Origin: Fidelibacterota bacterium
Lineage (GTDB): Bacteria > Fidelibacterota > Fidelibacteria > Fidelibacterales > Fidelibacteraceae
Direction of reading: 5' to 3'
DNA: 64,000 nucleotides
Assembly: GCA_028718545.1 (NCBI GenBank)
Contig: JAQULT010000002.1
Coordinates: 62,001-126,000 of the forward strand
Notes under the pieces: generated by a model
The model's database searches: none
What the model was told of the DNA's origin: nothing
What the model saw: the letters and a program-made list of their open reading frames with translations, nothing else
Shown: positions 7,181-15,355 of the stretch, piece by piece
How the letters are laid out: the number at the start of each line of letters is the position of its first letter
How positions within the stretch are numbered: the stretch's first letter is position 1
Program-made: the position numbers and the translations under genes

Positions 7181-9835
7181 ATGCGTTTAATGAAAAAAAT
7201 TCCCCTGATCCTGCTGACACTGATACTCATTTTCCCACTTTTTGCCGTTAAGGGTAAAGTCTATCTGGTCCCCGGTTCGGATACCTCGATCTGGGACGGG
7301 CTTTCAACTTCCGTTTATGACGGAAGACTCTTTTTAAGCGGACTTTATTCCAATCCCGGCCGTTACGGCTATGCCGTGATGGACACGGCCTTTCGCCATT
7401 CCTTAAAAGACAGTCAGGGCAGACCGATGAAAATGACCTGGTGGATGATGGCCGGCAACGTCTTTGACCGCTCTATAAATTGCAATATTCCGGTTCGCAG
7501 GAATATCAGTCTTTATCTGATGAAAAAATATCATCAGGAAGCCATTGATCATTATGACGATCAATTGTCGCTGCATTACCATACCTATTACTGGTCCGAT
7601 CCCGACGGTGACGGTATTTATGCCTACGAAGTTGCTCCCGACTTTAGTCTGAAGCAGGATGATTACGAAAAAACGCTCTGCAGCTTTCTGATCGAAGACC
7701 GGATATTTCCGGTCTCTTTTCGCAGCGGTTGGATGTATATGGATCTGAACTGGCAGGCCTATCAGGAACGCTTCATCCCCTTTGATATGTCCGATTGCTG
7801 GTCCGCCTGGTCGGAAGGAACCCAGCCTTACCATCCTGCAGAAGACAACTACCGTATACCCGGAGATCTGAAACAGTGGCGCGTACGCTCCTTTTACTTT
7901 ACCGTTTATTCCCAGATGACCAACGCCCTGAACACCATGTTCCGCGAGGCGGCGGAAGGTAAAGATCAGATGGCCAATATGTGGTCGCATCTTCCGGAAA
8001 CGGATTTTCTGGCCGGCATGGATTCTATGAATACCCTGGCCCACCAGCTATCCGAACAGTACGGCGTTGAATTTCTGTACTGCAAGGACGTTGAAGCAAT
8101 GCGGCTCTGGATCAACCCAGAGGATACGATCGCTCCTGTCCTCACATTTACCGAAATTCCCGAAGGAGATCAATTGCGCTTTGCCATCAGTTCGGACGGA
8201 CCGGTATTCCAGTCGGATGAACCCTTTGTGGCGATGAAGGATATCTATGAGGACTATTACCGTCTTGCATGCATAAAAACCGGGGAATTCAATTGGGAGA
8301 CCCGCGATCCCGTTCCGGCTGCGGAACTGGTAAAGGTATCCGTGGCGGTCTGCGACAGTGTGGGAAATCAATCCATAGAAGAACTGCAATACCTGCCGGA
8401 TGATATCTATATTGACAACGCCGATCCGGAATTCCACGAACGGGAAGGGAACTGGTCCGATCACAATTCCGGCGAATTATGGAATTTGGGCGCCCGTCTT
8501 TTAAACGGCAGAGGGAAAGTGGAAATTATTCCCGACATTCCGGAAACACGGGATTACGCCATCTTTTTCCACGGAGCCGGCAGTGATACGGATTCCCTGC
8601 GCCTGATCGTTCAAAACGGCAGTATCAGCGATACGCTGCATTTCTATGAAAGATTAAAGGGGCTCAATCATTGGCAACGTGCAGGTTTTGCGGAACTGGA
8701 AGCCGGCAGCGGGAATACCCTGATCTTCGAAAATCTTTCGCGGGAAAAGAAATTCGGACTCGATGTCGTCCGGATTACACCCATGGTAGCCGACAAGTAT
8801 TTCGATGTCAAGCCCAATATATTGAATTTTGACGCTGTCAGTGTGGAAGATACCGTTTTTCTTGAGTTGAAAATTTCTAATTTCGGCAAAGATCCCCTGC
8901 AGGTAAAATCTTTTTCCTTTAACGGGGAAAAACTCATGATCCCGGAAAGCTTTCCCCTGAATCTGGATCCCATGGAAGAACGAAGTATTCCCGTATATTT
9001 CAGTACACAGGAATTTTGTGAATATCAGGACGCGATTACGATTTGCACGGATGATCCGCATAAACCGGAGATCATTATTCCGGTATTTGTAAGTGCCGAT
9101 AGTTACTTTAAGGCCATTGACAATGAAGATGCGGACAAATACACGGAGTACGGTTCCGGCTGGTCTTACAGCACGGCGCTGGGCTGGAGATCAACGAGCC
9201 GCTATACAACGCTGACCGGCAGCGGAGCGGCAACCGGCAAGTATGCGGAATTCAGGGAAAAACTGAATTACAGCGGAAGCTACGATATTCAGTATATTGT
9301 ACCAAGGACCACGAACGCACACGATCACGCGCAGTATATTCTGATGATCAATGGTGAAGCTGTGGATACTGTCATTATCAATCAAAATGAAGAAAGCGGC
9401 GTATTCCGCAGTATCGGCCATTTCGATCTTCCCAAAGATCTTCCGATAAGCCTTCGGGTGATGGATAACGGCGGAAATACCAATTCCGGAGCCGTTTTAC
9501 GGACAGATGCCGTAAAATTTTTGCTGCTGGAAGAAAAAGTAGTCTCCGCGATCGATTTTTCGGGCATACCCGATAAGTTCATGGTATATCCGAATTATCC
9601 GAATCCCTTTAATCCTTCCACAAGCATTACTTTCGCCTTACCGGAAGCCGGCGAGGTCAGGATCGATTTCTTTGATCTGCAGGGGAGAAAGGCCGGGCCA
9701 ACGATCCGCGAGTATCGGAAAGCCGGATACCACCGTATTCTTTGGGTACCCCGTGAATTGTCTTCCGGTGTATATTTTTACCGTATTCAGACTCCGGATG
9801 CTTCGGAAATCCGTAAATGCACATTGATGAAGTAA
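7181..9835 (+). CDS. Large secreted protein: deacetylase-like region, golvesin domain, T9SS-type sorting module
   Basis: This 884-residue exported protein has a signal peptide ending near residue 23 (LILIFPLFA). The N-terminal 260 residues (WWMMAGNV, LSLHYHTYYW, YMDLNWQAYQ) recall polysaccharide-deacetylase-type barrels, but the usual aspartate motif is not evident. A beta-rich part, a golvesin-like segment (about 415-545), and an ASPM-SPD-2-Hydin-type Ig domain (about 550-640) follow. A second, clearer golvesin C-terminal-like domain with Y-GSGWSYSTALGW lies near 645-785. The end is YPNPFNPSTS (about 806-815) plus a FlgD-like strand set, which in FCB bacteria directs type IX secretion. The start follows GAGAGAG. 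Substrate unknown; a role in cell-surface polysaccharide handling is an inference. Confidence 0.75.
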   Translation: MRLMKKIPLILLTLILIFPLFAVKGKVYLVPGSDTSIWDGLSTSVYDGRLFLSGLYSNPGRYGYAVMDTAFRHSLKDSQGRPMKMTWWMMAGNVFDRSINCNIPVRRNISLYLMKKYHQEAIDHYDDQLSLHYHTYYWSDPDGDGIYAYEVAPDFSLKQDDYEKTLCSFLIEDRIFPVSFRSGWMYMDLNWQAYQERFIPFDMSDCWSAWSEGTQPYHPAEDNYRIPGDLKQWRVRSFYFTVYSQMTNALNTMFREAAEGKDQMANMWSHLPETDFLAGMDSMNTLAHQLSEQYGVEFLYCKDVEAMRLWINPEDTIAPVLTFTEIPEGDQLRFAISSDGPVFQSDEPFVAMKDIYEDYYRLACIKTGEFNWETRDPVPAAELVKVSVAVCDSVGNQSIEELQYLPDDIYIDNADPEFHEREGNWSDHNSGELWNLGARLLNGRGKVEIIPDIPETRDYAIFFHGAGSDTDSLRLIVQNGSISDTLHFYERLKGLNHWQRAGFAELEAGSGNTLIFENLSREKKFGLDVVRITPMVADKYFDVKPNILNFDAVSVEDTVFLELKISNFGKDPLQVKSFSFNGEKLMIPESFPLNLDPMEERSIPVYFSTQEFCEYQDAITICTDDPHKPEIIIPVFVSADSYFKAIDNEDADKYTEYGSGWSYSTALGWRSTSRYTTLTGSGAATGKYAEFREKLNYSGSYDIQYIVPRTTNAHDHAQYILMINGEAVDTVIINQNEESGVFRSIGHFDLPKDLPISLRVMDNGGNTNSGAVLRTDAVKFLLLEEKVVSAIDFSGIPDKFMVYPNYPNPFNPSTSITFALPEAGEVRIDFFDLQGRKAGPTIREYRKAGYHRILWVPRELSSGVYFYRIQTPDASEIRKCTLMK

Positions 9836-9843
9836 GGAGGAAA

Positions 9844-10743
9844 ATGGCTCTTGTCGTTGTCGGTTCCATCGCACTCGATACTGTGATCACGCCGAAAGGC
9901 AGATCGGATAACGCTGTCGGCGGTTCCGCCACCTTTTTCAGTCTGGCCGCCGCAAGAAAAACCCGCGTAGCTATTGTTGGCGTAGCCGGAAAAGATTTTC
10001 CGGCGGCCGCGATCGCGGATTTTGAAAAAATGAAAATCGATCTGCAGGGACTGGAGATCCGCGAAGGAAAGACCTTTCGCTGGGGAGGTATCTACCGAAC
10101 CAATATGAAAGAGCGTGAAACCCTGTATACGGATCTGAATGTGTTTGAACACTTTTCACCGTTATTGCCGGTGGAATACCGTGCCTGTAGAATGCTTTTT
10201 CTTGCAAATATCCACCCGGCTTTACAGCTGCAGGTTCTGGATCAAATGGAAAACAACCCGCTGGTTGGGCTCGACAGTATGAATCTCTGGATCAGAACGG
10301 TAAAAGCGACGCTGATCGAGGTTGTTAAACGCTCGAACATCATCATTATCAATGACGAAGAGATAATTCAACTTACCGAAGAACAATACTTAGCCGATGC
10401 TGTACGGCGTGTGCAGGAACTCGGCCCCCATACGGTCATTGTGAAAAAGGGAAAATACGGAGCGGAATTGTTCCATAAAGACAAACATGCGGTATACCCG
10501 ATCTGTCCCGAGAAAGCCCTGGTGGACCCTACGGGAGCAGGGGACACCTTTGCCGGAGGTTTTATGGGTTATCTGGACAGCCTCAACAAAGAAGAACCGG
10601 ATTTTACCGATTATCAGGAAGCTATGATCTACGGAACGGTCCTTGCTTCGTTTTTGGTCGAATCTTTTTCAACGGACAGGCTCGCTTCCGTCCTTGACGA
10701 AGAAATCGAAGCACGATTAATAAAATTTAAAGATAGCTTATAA
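9844..10743 (+). CDS. PfkB-family carbohydrate/nucleoside kinase
   Basis: The 299-residue ribokinase-fold enzyme transfers phosphate from ATP to a sugar or nucleoside. PfkB signature 1 is represented by AVGGSATFFSLAAA, and signature 2 by DPTGAGDTFAGGFMGYL near residues 230-246, with the catalytic aspartate in GAGD. VGLDSMNLWI resembles members that act on nucleosides or inositols, so the substrate cannot be named. Start ATG 9844 follows AAGGAGG (9834-9840). An upstream ATG at 9817 would overlap the preceding gene's end and is rejected. It closes this plus-strand run and converges with the minus-strand gene 21 bases away. Confidence 0.88.
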   Translation: MALVVVGSIALDTVITPKGRSDNAVGGSATFFSLAAARKTRVAIVGVAGKDFPAAAIADFEKMKIDLQGLEIREGKTFRWGGIYRTNMKERETLYTDLNVFEHFSPLLPVEYRACRMLFLANIHPALQLQVLDQMENNPLVGLDSMNLWIRTVKATLIEVVKRSNIIIINDEEIIQLTEEQYLADAVRRVQELGPHTVIVKKGKYGAELFHKDKHAVYPICPEKALVDPTGAGDTFAGGFMGYLDSLNKEEPDFTDYQEAMIYGTVLASFLVESFSTDRLASVLDEEIEARLIKFKDSL

Positions 10744-10763
10744 AGGATCCCCGCAGACCTGCA

Positions 10764-11633
10764 TTACAGGAGTATTGCAGCCGCGTGGCTTGTGATCCAG
10801 AATTTACCATCAGCATCCCTGAGGATATCACAACCCGGAAGCGGGATGATGTCACCGGATGCATTTCGGATAACAGCCAGCCCTGCAGCGGAATCATCTT
10901 CCAGTGAAAGGTAATACGCGGCGGGAAGGGATGTGTTTTGTTTTTCGGTCTTGAAAAGCATGGCGGCATCACGCAAAAGCTTTTTATCTTCCGGCAGGCA
11001 TACAGGGAATATTTCCCTGCACCAGGCGTATTGAGCCTTTGCGTTCAGGACTTCTTCCGCTGGATTTGTCGTATCAAAAAGGATGCTTTTTGCATAATAG
11101 AAGGGAGCAAGGACCGCGAAAAGCAGATCGCTCATGGATTGGATCGGCAAGGCGCAGCAGGCATCGCCGGGACGAAAGAGCCGGAAAGCGCGTCCCAGTG
11201 TCTGTGCCGCGACTAAAAGATTGTATTGTGAAAAAAGATATGTATCATTCAACCTGCACGCTTCATCATCCAGGCGTATAAAGGGGATATCCCGGTTTTC
11301 TTTCTTATGCTGCTCGGTGAATGAAGCGCTGATACGGTCGCATTCCGCCTGAAAGTTCAAATCAAAGGGGATCCCCTGATATAAGAGCGCAAGCAGAGAG
11401 ATCAGGCTTTTTTCCGGATCGCGGAAACTCAGCAGCGGACGATCATTGGCTGTGACCTTAAAAGTGAGGCAGTTATTCAGAATATCCGCATATGTACAGG
11501 AGCGGTTTTTAAAGCGGAATGCAATTTTTTCCGGAAATACCCGTGCGTGTTGCAGAATTACAGCAGCCGTGTTGGGGAAGGGAACGATATGTTCCTTATA
11601 GGGAATGTCTAAGAAAGTTCGGCGTTGATCCAT
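10764..11633 (-). CDS. Shortened AMP-binding (ANL-superfamily) homologue
   Basis: The 289-residue protein starts like an acyl-CoA synthetase or NRPS adenylation domain: an N-terminal ILQHARVFPEKIAF helix, then SCTYADIL (the TYxEL motif), and later CCALPIQSMSDLLFAVLAP. It then lacks the SGTTG phosphate loop and the central core. It ends with a PLPGCDILRDADGKFWITS-type strand and no C-terminal lid domain. Typical family members exceed 500 residues, so adenylation is unlikely; it may be a non-catalytic or substrate-binding derivative. ATG 11633 was chosen over TTG 11672 because TTGGAT-N17-TAAAAT ends five bases before it. It is last in the cluster, downstream of the CobW-like gene. No frameshift is apparent. 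Confidence 0.6.
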   Translation of the reverse strand: MDQRRTFLDIPYKEHIVPFPNTAAVILQHARVFPEKIAFRFKNRSCTYADILNNCLTFKVTANDRPLLSFRDPEKSLISLLALLYQGIPFDLNFQAECDRISASFTEQHKKENRDIPFIRLDDEACRLNDTYLFSQYNLLVAAQTLGRAFRLFRPGDACCALPIQSMSDLLFAVLAPFYYAKSILFDTTNPAEEVLNAKAQYAWCREIFPVCLPEDKKLLRDAAMLFKTEKQNTSLPAAYYLSLEDDSAAGLAVIRNASGDIIPLPGCDILRDADGKFWITSHAAAILL

Positions 11634-11638
11634 GGCCA

Positions 11639-11667
11639 ATTTTAGTATTCTCGGAGGTATTATCCAA
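11639..11667 (-). promoter_or_regulatory. Candidate internal promoter abutting the ANL-homologue start
   Basis: On the minus strand TTGGAT (11667-11662) and TAAAAT (11644-11639) are 17 bases apart. The -10 box ends five bases before ATG 11633, with no Shine-Dalgarno between, so a leaderless transcript is predicted. The same layout occurs upstream of the first gene of this cluster. Confidence 0.45.
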
Positions 11668-11681
11668 GGCAAATTCCCCGC

Positions 11682-12638
11682 TCATCTTAACGCTGTCTCC
11701 CTCAAGAGCCGTGCATTGATCAGGACGGATGCTTTTGTACTGTGCAGGTCCCTCAAGAGAATTTTCCAGGAAAGCGGGTCCGAAGGAGAAATGTCGAAAG
11801 AATAATGATTCTGCTCGCGGGTTCGGACCAGGCATTTAAAACGGATGATGCGGAAAGCCTGCTTCTCAAAGCTGTTCAGCATGTCTTTTAAGCGGGTAAG
11901 AAGCGCATCATGCACATCGTTTGGGTCTTCGAGTTCGAATTGCTGTTCATACCATTTCAGGTTACGGAAAGCTTCCGATTTCAGCTGCGGATCCGGGGCC
12001 GCATTGCGCAAAGCGGAGCTGCGGATCCGGGAAAGATGTTCAAAAAATTCCTGCAGATCTCTCCGGCAAAATGCCGAAATAAAACGGGAATTATCCGTGG
12101 AAAAATGCCGGGGAATTTCCTGCTGAAGCACAGAAATATCCGCTTTGGTTAAAAGATCTATTTTATTGATAATTAAGCAGTCAGATTCATTTATCTGACT
12201 ATCGTAAACGGCTTTTACGTTCTCGCTGAAAGGTAAGGGTTCTCCCTTGACCCTCCGCAGCATGAGCCGTGCATCCGCCAGCGTGATCAAGGCCTTTGCC
12301 CGGAAATCGTTTGTTTGCAGAAGCGCTGCACCGACGGTCCCGCTGAGGTTCGCAGAGGAACCGATTGCTTCGGCGAAAACAATATCCGGATCGATCTTTT
12401 TCTGCAGATACTCCAGCTGACGCAGAAGGTCCGGATAGTTCGTACAATAACAGCCCGACTGTACATCCACGGCCGGAATATTTTCGGCATTGACAAATGC
12501 TGTGTCAACAAGATATTTGCCCTGATCGTTGGTGACCACGGCAATCTTTTTACCCTTTTCCATCAGAAATTTGCTTAAACGAATGATCAGGGTGGTCTTT
12601 CCGCTCCCAAGAAAACCTGAAACCAGGTAAAGATCCAT
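11682..12638 (-). CDS. CobW/G3E-family GTPase with altered metal motif
   Basis: The 318-residue P-loop GTPase belongs to the G3E/COG0523 family of metallochaperones and cobalamin-associated GTPases. It shows Walker A GFLGSGKTT at residues 8-16, switch region VVTNDQGK, Walker B-like IVFAEAIGSS and the guanine motif NKID. The family's GCxCC metal-binding motif reads GCYCT here, so the third cysteine is missing. The gene overlaps the UroD-type gene by a single base, showing coupled translation. A plausible role is loading metal or corrinoid onto the adjacent methyltransferase-like protein; this is inferred from position only. The C-terminal CobW domain is present but divergent. Confidence 0.8.
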   Translation of the reverse strand: MDLYLVSGFLGSGKTTLIIRLSKFLMEKGKKIAVVTNDQGKYLVDTAFVNAENIPAVDVQSGCYCTNYPDLLRQLEYLQKKIDPDIVFAEAIGSSANLSGTVGAALLQTNDFRAKALITLADARLMLRRVKGEPLPFSENVKAVYDSQINESDCLIINKIDLLTKADISVLQQEIPRHFSTDNSRFISAFCRRDLQEFFEHLSRIRSSALRNAAPDPQLKSEAFRNLKWYEQQFELEDPNDVHDALLTRLKDMLNSFEKQAFRIIRFKCLVRTREQNHYSFDISPSDPLSWKILLRDLHSTKASVLINARLLRETALR

Positions 12639-14002
12639 TATTTTTTCCCTTGTGTGTCGAGCAGACGACGGATTTCCGCTATAAAAGCATCATGCCGGGG
12701 TATCAGGGAAGAAGAATAAAGAGTGCCGTTAAGGTAAATGGAAGGCAGATTTCGCACTCCCATCTTTTTTACGCGCGCAACATTTTCAATCTCCGTGATC
12801 TTGTATTCACGAATTTCGATGGCATTCCCAAAAACCGGCAAAAGGCGCATGGCAGCATCTTTCAGGTAAGCGCAGGCGGCGCAGGCGGCGGAATCCACGG
12901 TAAATACCTCGATCAGGGGTTTATCCAGATTCGTATAATCCGGCAGGGATATATCCGTACCGGAAGCGGGTGCTTCGTAGTTCTCCAGCATTTTCTTTGC
13001 GGATTCCGGATTGCGAATAGCGTCCATGATCCCGACGACATTTTCCGGCGGCGTATCGTAAGGCATATCACAGCCCGGTGAAATGATCAGGTTCGTGCTT
13101 TTCATTTCCGTAAGAAAGTCCGTAATATAGCGCACATTGTCCTGCTGGGTGCCCAGGAGCATGACCGTCGTCAGCGGAATATTGCCCGCGATGACGATAC
13201 CATGGGCATCAGTAAGGATCTTGGCGCTTCGCATATCAATATTCTCATCGATGGAGAGAATATCCGGGAAAGTATTGCACATGGGTTCCAGGTTGCGGCT
13301 GGCATCTCCGCAAACAAATAGAGAACTAATGACCTTTTGTTCTTTGAGCGAAGAAAAAAACGCTTTCAAAGGATGGTACAGGAATTGATAAAACATTTCC
13401 GGCGATATCTGGGAGATTACCGGATCCACCACCGCGATCACATCCATGCCGGCCCGGATATACATATCCGCCATACGTTCCGCTACCTTACTGCAATAAT
13501 GGATCAGTTCCTTTACCTTTTCTTCGTCGCTATAGGTATCCATGAACAATTCAGAACCGCGCAGGTGGGTTGCCAGTGTCAGCGGTCCGCAGATCAGTCC
13601 GTAAAGCGCCGTATTTTTTCCGACTGCGCTTTTCATGCGCCGCATTACATCCAGGACCAAGGGAATGCGGCCGTCATTTTCCGCGGGCAACTTATCGGGA
13701 ATACGAAAATCGTTTTCCAGGGGATGCGTCAGCACGGAAGGCGGACTGTCATCTCCCCACATTAATTCGCAGCCCAGGATCTCCGCTTCCAGCTGCAGGT
13801 CAAAAAGGACCGGCATTCCGTCGGGCAAATAGGTCTGATGCACCTTGATGAGCGATTCAAATAACTTATCGGCGTCCTGCAGGACCTCTGTGGCACTGTA
13901 TCCGCAGAGTTTACCGGCATGGACGCCGGCAAAAGGCACCCAGGGAACCTTGTCGACCGTTTTGCCACGAAGTGTACGTAAAATTCGTTTTTTTCCGTTC
14001 AT
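12638..14002 (-). CDS. UroD/MtaA-type methyltransferase fused to a thioredoxin-like domain
   Basis: The 454-residue fusion has an N-terminal uroporphyrinogen-decarboxylase-superfamily barrel (about 1-345) of the MtaA/CmuA type that moves methyl groups on corrinoid proteins. It begins RILRTLRGKTVDKVPWVPF and has late VCGDASRNLEPM and IISPGCDMPYDTPPENV segments; the histidine/cysteine-type zinc ligands of MtaA appear as C-G-D and G-C-D. Residues about 363-454 are thioredoxin-like: LIEVFTV strand, CAAC at 374-377, and a cis-proline NLPSIYLNG near 420. The start overlaps the NAT-like gene by four bases. No corrinoid-binding partner gene lies in this cluster. The acceptor substrate is unknown; haem synthesis is unlikely given the fusion and sequence type. 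Confidence 0.82.
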   Translation of the reverse strand: MNGKKRILRTLRGKTVDKVPWVPFAGVHAGKLCGYSATEVLQDADKLFESLIKVHQTYLPDGMPVLFDLQLEAEILGCELMWGDDSPPSVLTHPLENDFRIPDKLPAENDGRIPLVLDVMRRMKSAVGKNTALYGLICGPLTLATHLRGSELFMDTYSDEEKVKELIHYCSKVAERMADMYIRAGMDVIAVVDPVISQISPEMFYQFLYHPLKAFFSSLKEQKVISSLFVCGDASRNLEPMCNTFPDILSIDENIDMRSAKILTDAHGIVIAGNIPLTTVMLLGTQQDNVRYITDFLTEMKSTNLIISPGCDMPYDTPPENVVGIMDAIRNPESAKKMLENYEAPASGTDISLPDYTNLDKPLIEVFTVDSAACAACAYLKDAAMRLLPVFGNAIEIREYKITEIENVARVKKMGVRNLPSIYLNGTLYSSSLIPRHDAFIAEIRRLLDTQGKK

Positions 14003-14748
14003 GAATGTTTTTCCTTTTCCCCGGACTTATTATGCAAGTATTTCTTCAGCAAGGCTTCCGCAGCGCGGATCATCGTTTCATCCAGATCAAAATACAAATT
14101 CAGATATTCGTAAGCCTTCTCGCGCTGCTGATATTTTTCGATATTGCCTTTGCTGCGGATCTGGACGTAATCATCGTTAATATAAATGAACTTGTCATCG
14201 ATAAAGCGTGAAGCCACAATGGCATTGATATAATCAAAGGAGCGAATCCAGTAATGCATAAAGTCCGCATGATCCAAGGGCTCGATCCTGAAGGTATAAC
14301 GCGTCGTAAGCGTGCCGTTGCTTTGTGTCTGCAGCTGATAGCGTTCGTCTTCCAGCGCTTTCACAGTAAAGTCGATCGCACCGCTGCGAAGCAGGTTTTT
14401 ACCGGCGGGGATAATTTCCACGGGCTGATTGATCAGATAACCCGGGTCCACGAGATAGTGCTTATTCCGGTACTCCACGATGGCAAAGAAATGCGGGAAA
14501 CTGCGCCGGTGAATTTCCGCTTTAACCGGATAAGCTCGTATTCCTTCGATTTCCAGGGAGCGGATCAATAAATTGACCAGAGAAAAACAGGTCCCGCCGA
14601 AGTGCAGGTTCCTGAAATCGGATAAAAGGGTTTTGCTGTCGCGGGGACGTTCTTCGGGCGGCATTTTTAATCGCAGGATCTTGCTGACGTTCTCGTACGG
14701 GATCTTCTGCAGAATGCGGAAAAAGGGAATATCTTCAAGTTTTTTCAT
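13999..14748 (-). CDS. Arylamine N-acetyltransferase-like acyltransferase
   Basis: The 249-residue protein has the NAT cysteine-protease-like triad: Cys54 in GGTCFSLVNLL, His86 in FPHFFAIVEY and Asp101 in YLVDPGYLINQP. NAT enzymes transfer acyl groups from CoA or carrier proteins to amines, and relatives close amide bonds in ansamycin synthesis. The C-terminal third is divergent and rich in charged helices. It is first in a four-gene minus-strand cluster with a four-base overlap to the UroD-type gene. It lacks a ribosome site. Instead TAAAAT ends six bases upstream of ATG, with TTGCTT 17 bases before it. The substrate cannot be told. Confidence 0.75.
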   Translation of the reverse strand: MKKLEDIPFFRILQKIPYENVSKILRLKMPPEERPRDSKTLLSDFRNLHFGGTCFSLVNLLIRSLEIEGIRAYPVKAEIHRRSFPHFFAIVEYRNKHYLVDPGYLINQPVEIIPAGKNLLRSGAIDFTVKALEDERYQLQTQSNGTLTTRYTFRIEPLDHADFMHYWIRSFDYINAIVASRFIDDKFIYINDDYVQIRSKGNIEKYQQREKAYEYLNLYFDLDETMIRAAEALLKKYLHNKSGEKEKHS

Positions 14749-14754
14749 AAAGGA

Positions 14755-14783
14755 ATTTTACGGAAAAAGCCGGCGATAAGCAA
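14755..14783 (-). promoter_or_regulatory. Leaderless-type promoter of the NAT/UroD/CobW cluster
   Basis: On the minus strand TTGCTT (14783-14778), 17-base spacer, TAAAAT (14760-14755), six pyrimidine-rich bases, then ATG 14748. No Shine-Dalgarno is present, so transcription would begin at the start codon. Confidence 0.55.
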
Positions 14784-14853
14784 CAAGCTAAAACAAAAAT
14801 GCGACCGATGTCACAAAATCTCCAAATATTCCCCTGAAACATGATATAAGCAT

Positions 14854-14881
14854 TTGAAAAAACCCGGCGCTTTTTTACATT
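14854..14881 (+). promoter_or_regulatory. Leaderless-type promoter of the stn-like operon
   Basis: TTGAAA (14854-14859), 16-base spacer, TACATT (14876-14881), six bases, ATG 14888. The extended -10 reads TACATTTG, also fitting the Bacteroidota TAnnTTTG element. There is no Shine-Dalgarno. The promoter is divergent from that of the NAT-like gene. Confidence 0.6.
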
Positions 14882-14887
14882 TGAGTC

Positions 14888-15355
14888 ATGAATGGAACAC
14901 TTGACGCTATCGCTGCAAAATACAAGGATAAATCCGGATCCGCGATCCCCGTTCTGCAGGAAATCCAGAAAGCGGAAGGCTATATAAATCCGGAATCTCT
15001 GCGTTATATCTCGGACAAGACCGGGATCCCCCTTGCGGAACTCTGGGGTATCGCCACCTTTTATTCCATGTTCCATCTGAAGGCACGCGGCCGCCATGTG
15101 ATCCGTGTATGCAAGGGCACCGCCTGTCACGTTTCGGGTGCGGAAAATCTGGCATCCGCGATCCGCAAACACCTGGATCTGACGGAAGAGAAGATCACCA
15201 GCGATGACGGACTGTTCACGATAGAAGAAGTCGCCTGTTTGGGTTGCTGCAGTCTGGCACCGGTCATGATGATCGACGACACGATTTACGGCAAACTGAC
15301 CTTTAGAAAAGCCCTTTCCGTTCTGGATAAATATAAAACGGCGGAAAATACATGA
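14888..15355 (+). CDS. stnA: NuoE-like [2Fe-2S] subunit of electron-bifurcating complex (StnA-type)
   Basis: The 155-residue thioredoxin-like ferredoxin is homologous to NuoE/HndA. Its N-terminal helical half contains PVLQEIQKAEGYI and ATFYSMFHL. The C-terminal domain supplies the four cysteines of one [2Fe-2S] cluster: CKGTAC and CLGCCSLAP. It overlaps the NuoF-like gene by four bases and begins a three-gene operon. Such subunits relay electrons to or from the flavin subunit in HydABC, HndABCD and Stn complexes. Assignment to Stn rather than a hydrogenase rests on the third gene, which carries a GltD/NfnB-like part and no H-cluster. Confidence 0.85.
   Translation: MNGTLDAIAAKYKDKSGSAIPVLQEIQKAEGYINPESLRYISDKTGIPLAELWGIATFYSMFHLKARGRHVIRVCKGTACHVSGAENLASAIRKHLDLTEEKITSDDGLFTIEEVACLGCCSLAPVMMIDDTIYGKLTFRKALSVLDKYKTAENT

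Noticed and set aside
12638-14002. Calling this gene uroporphyrinogen decarboxylase (hemE)
   Set aside because: The sequence is of the MtaA/CmuA type, carries a thioredoxin fusion and has no haem genes nearby.
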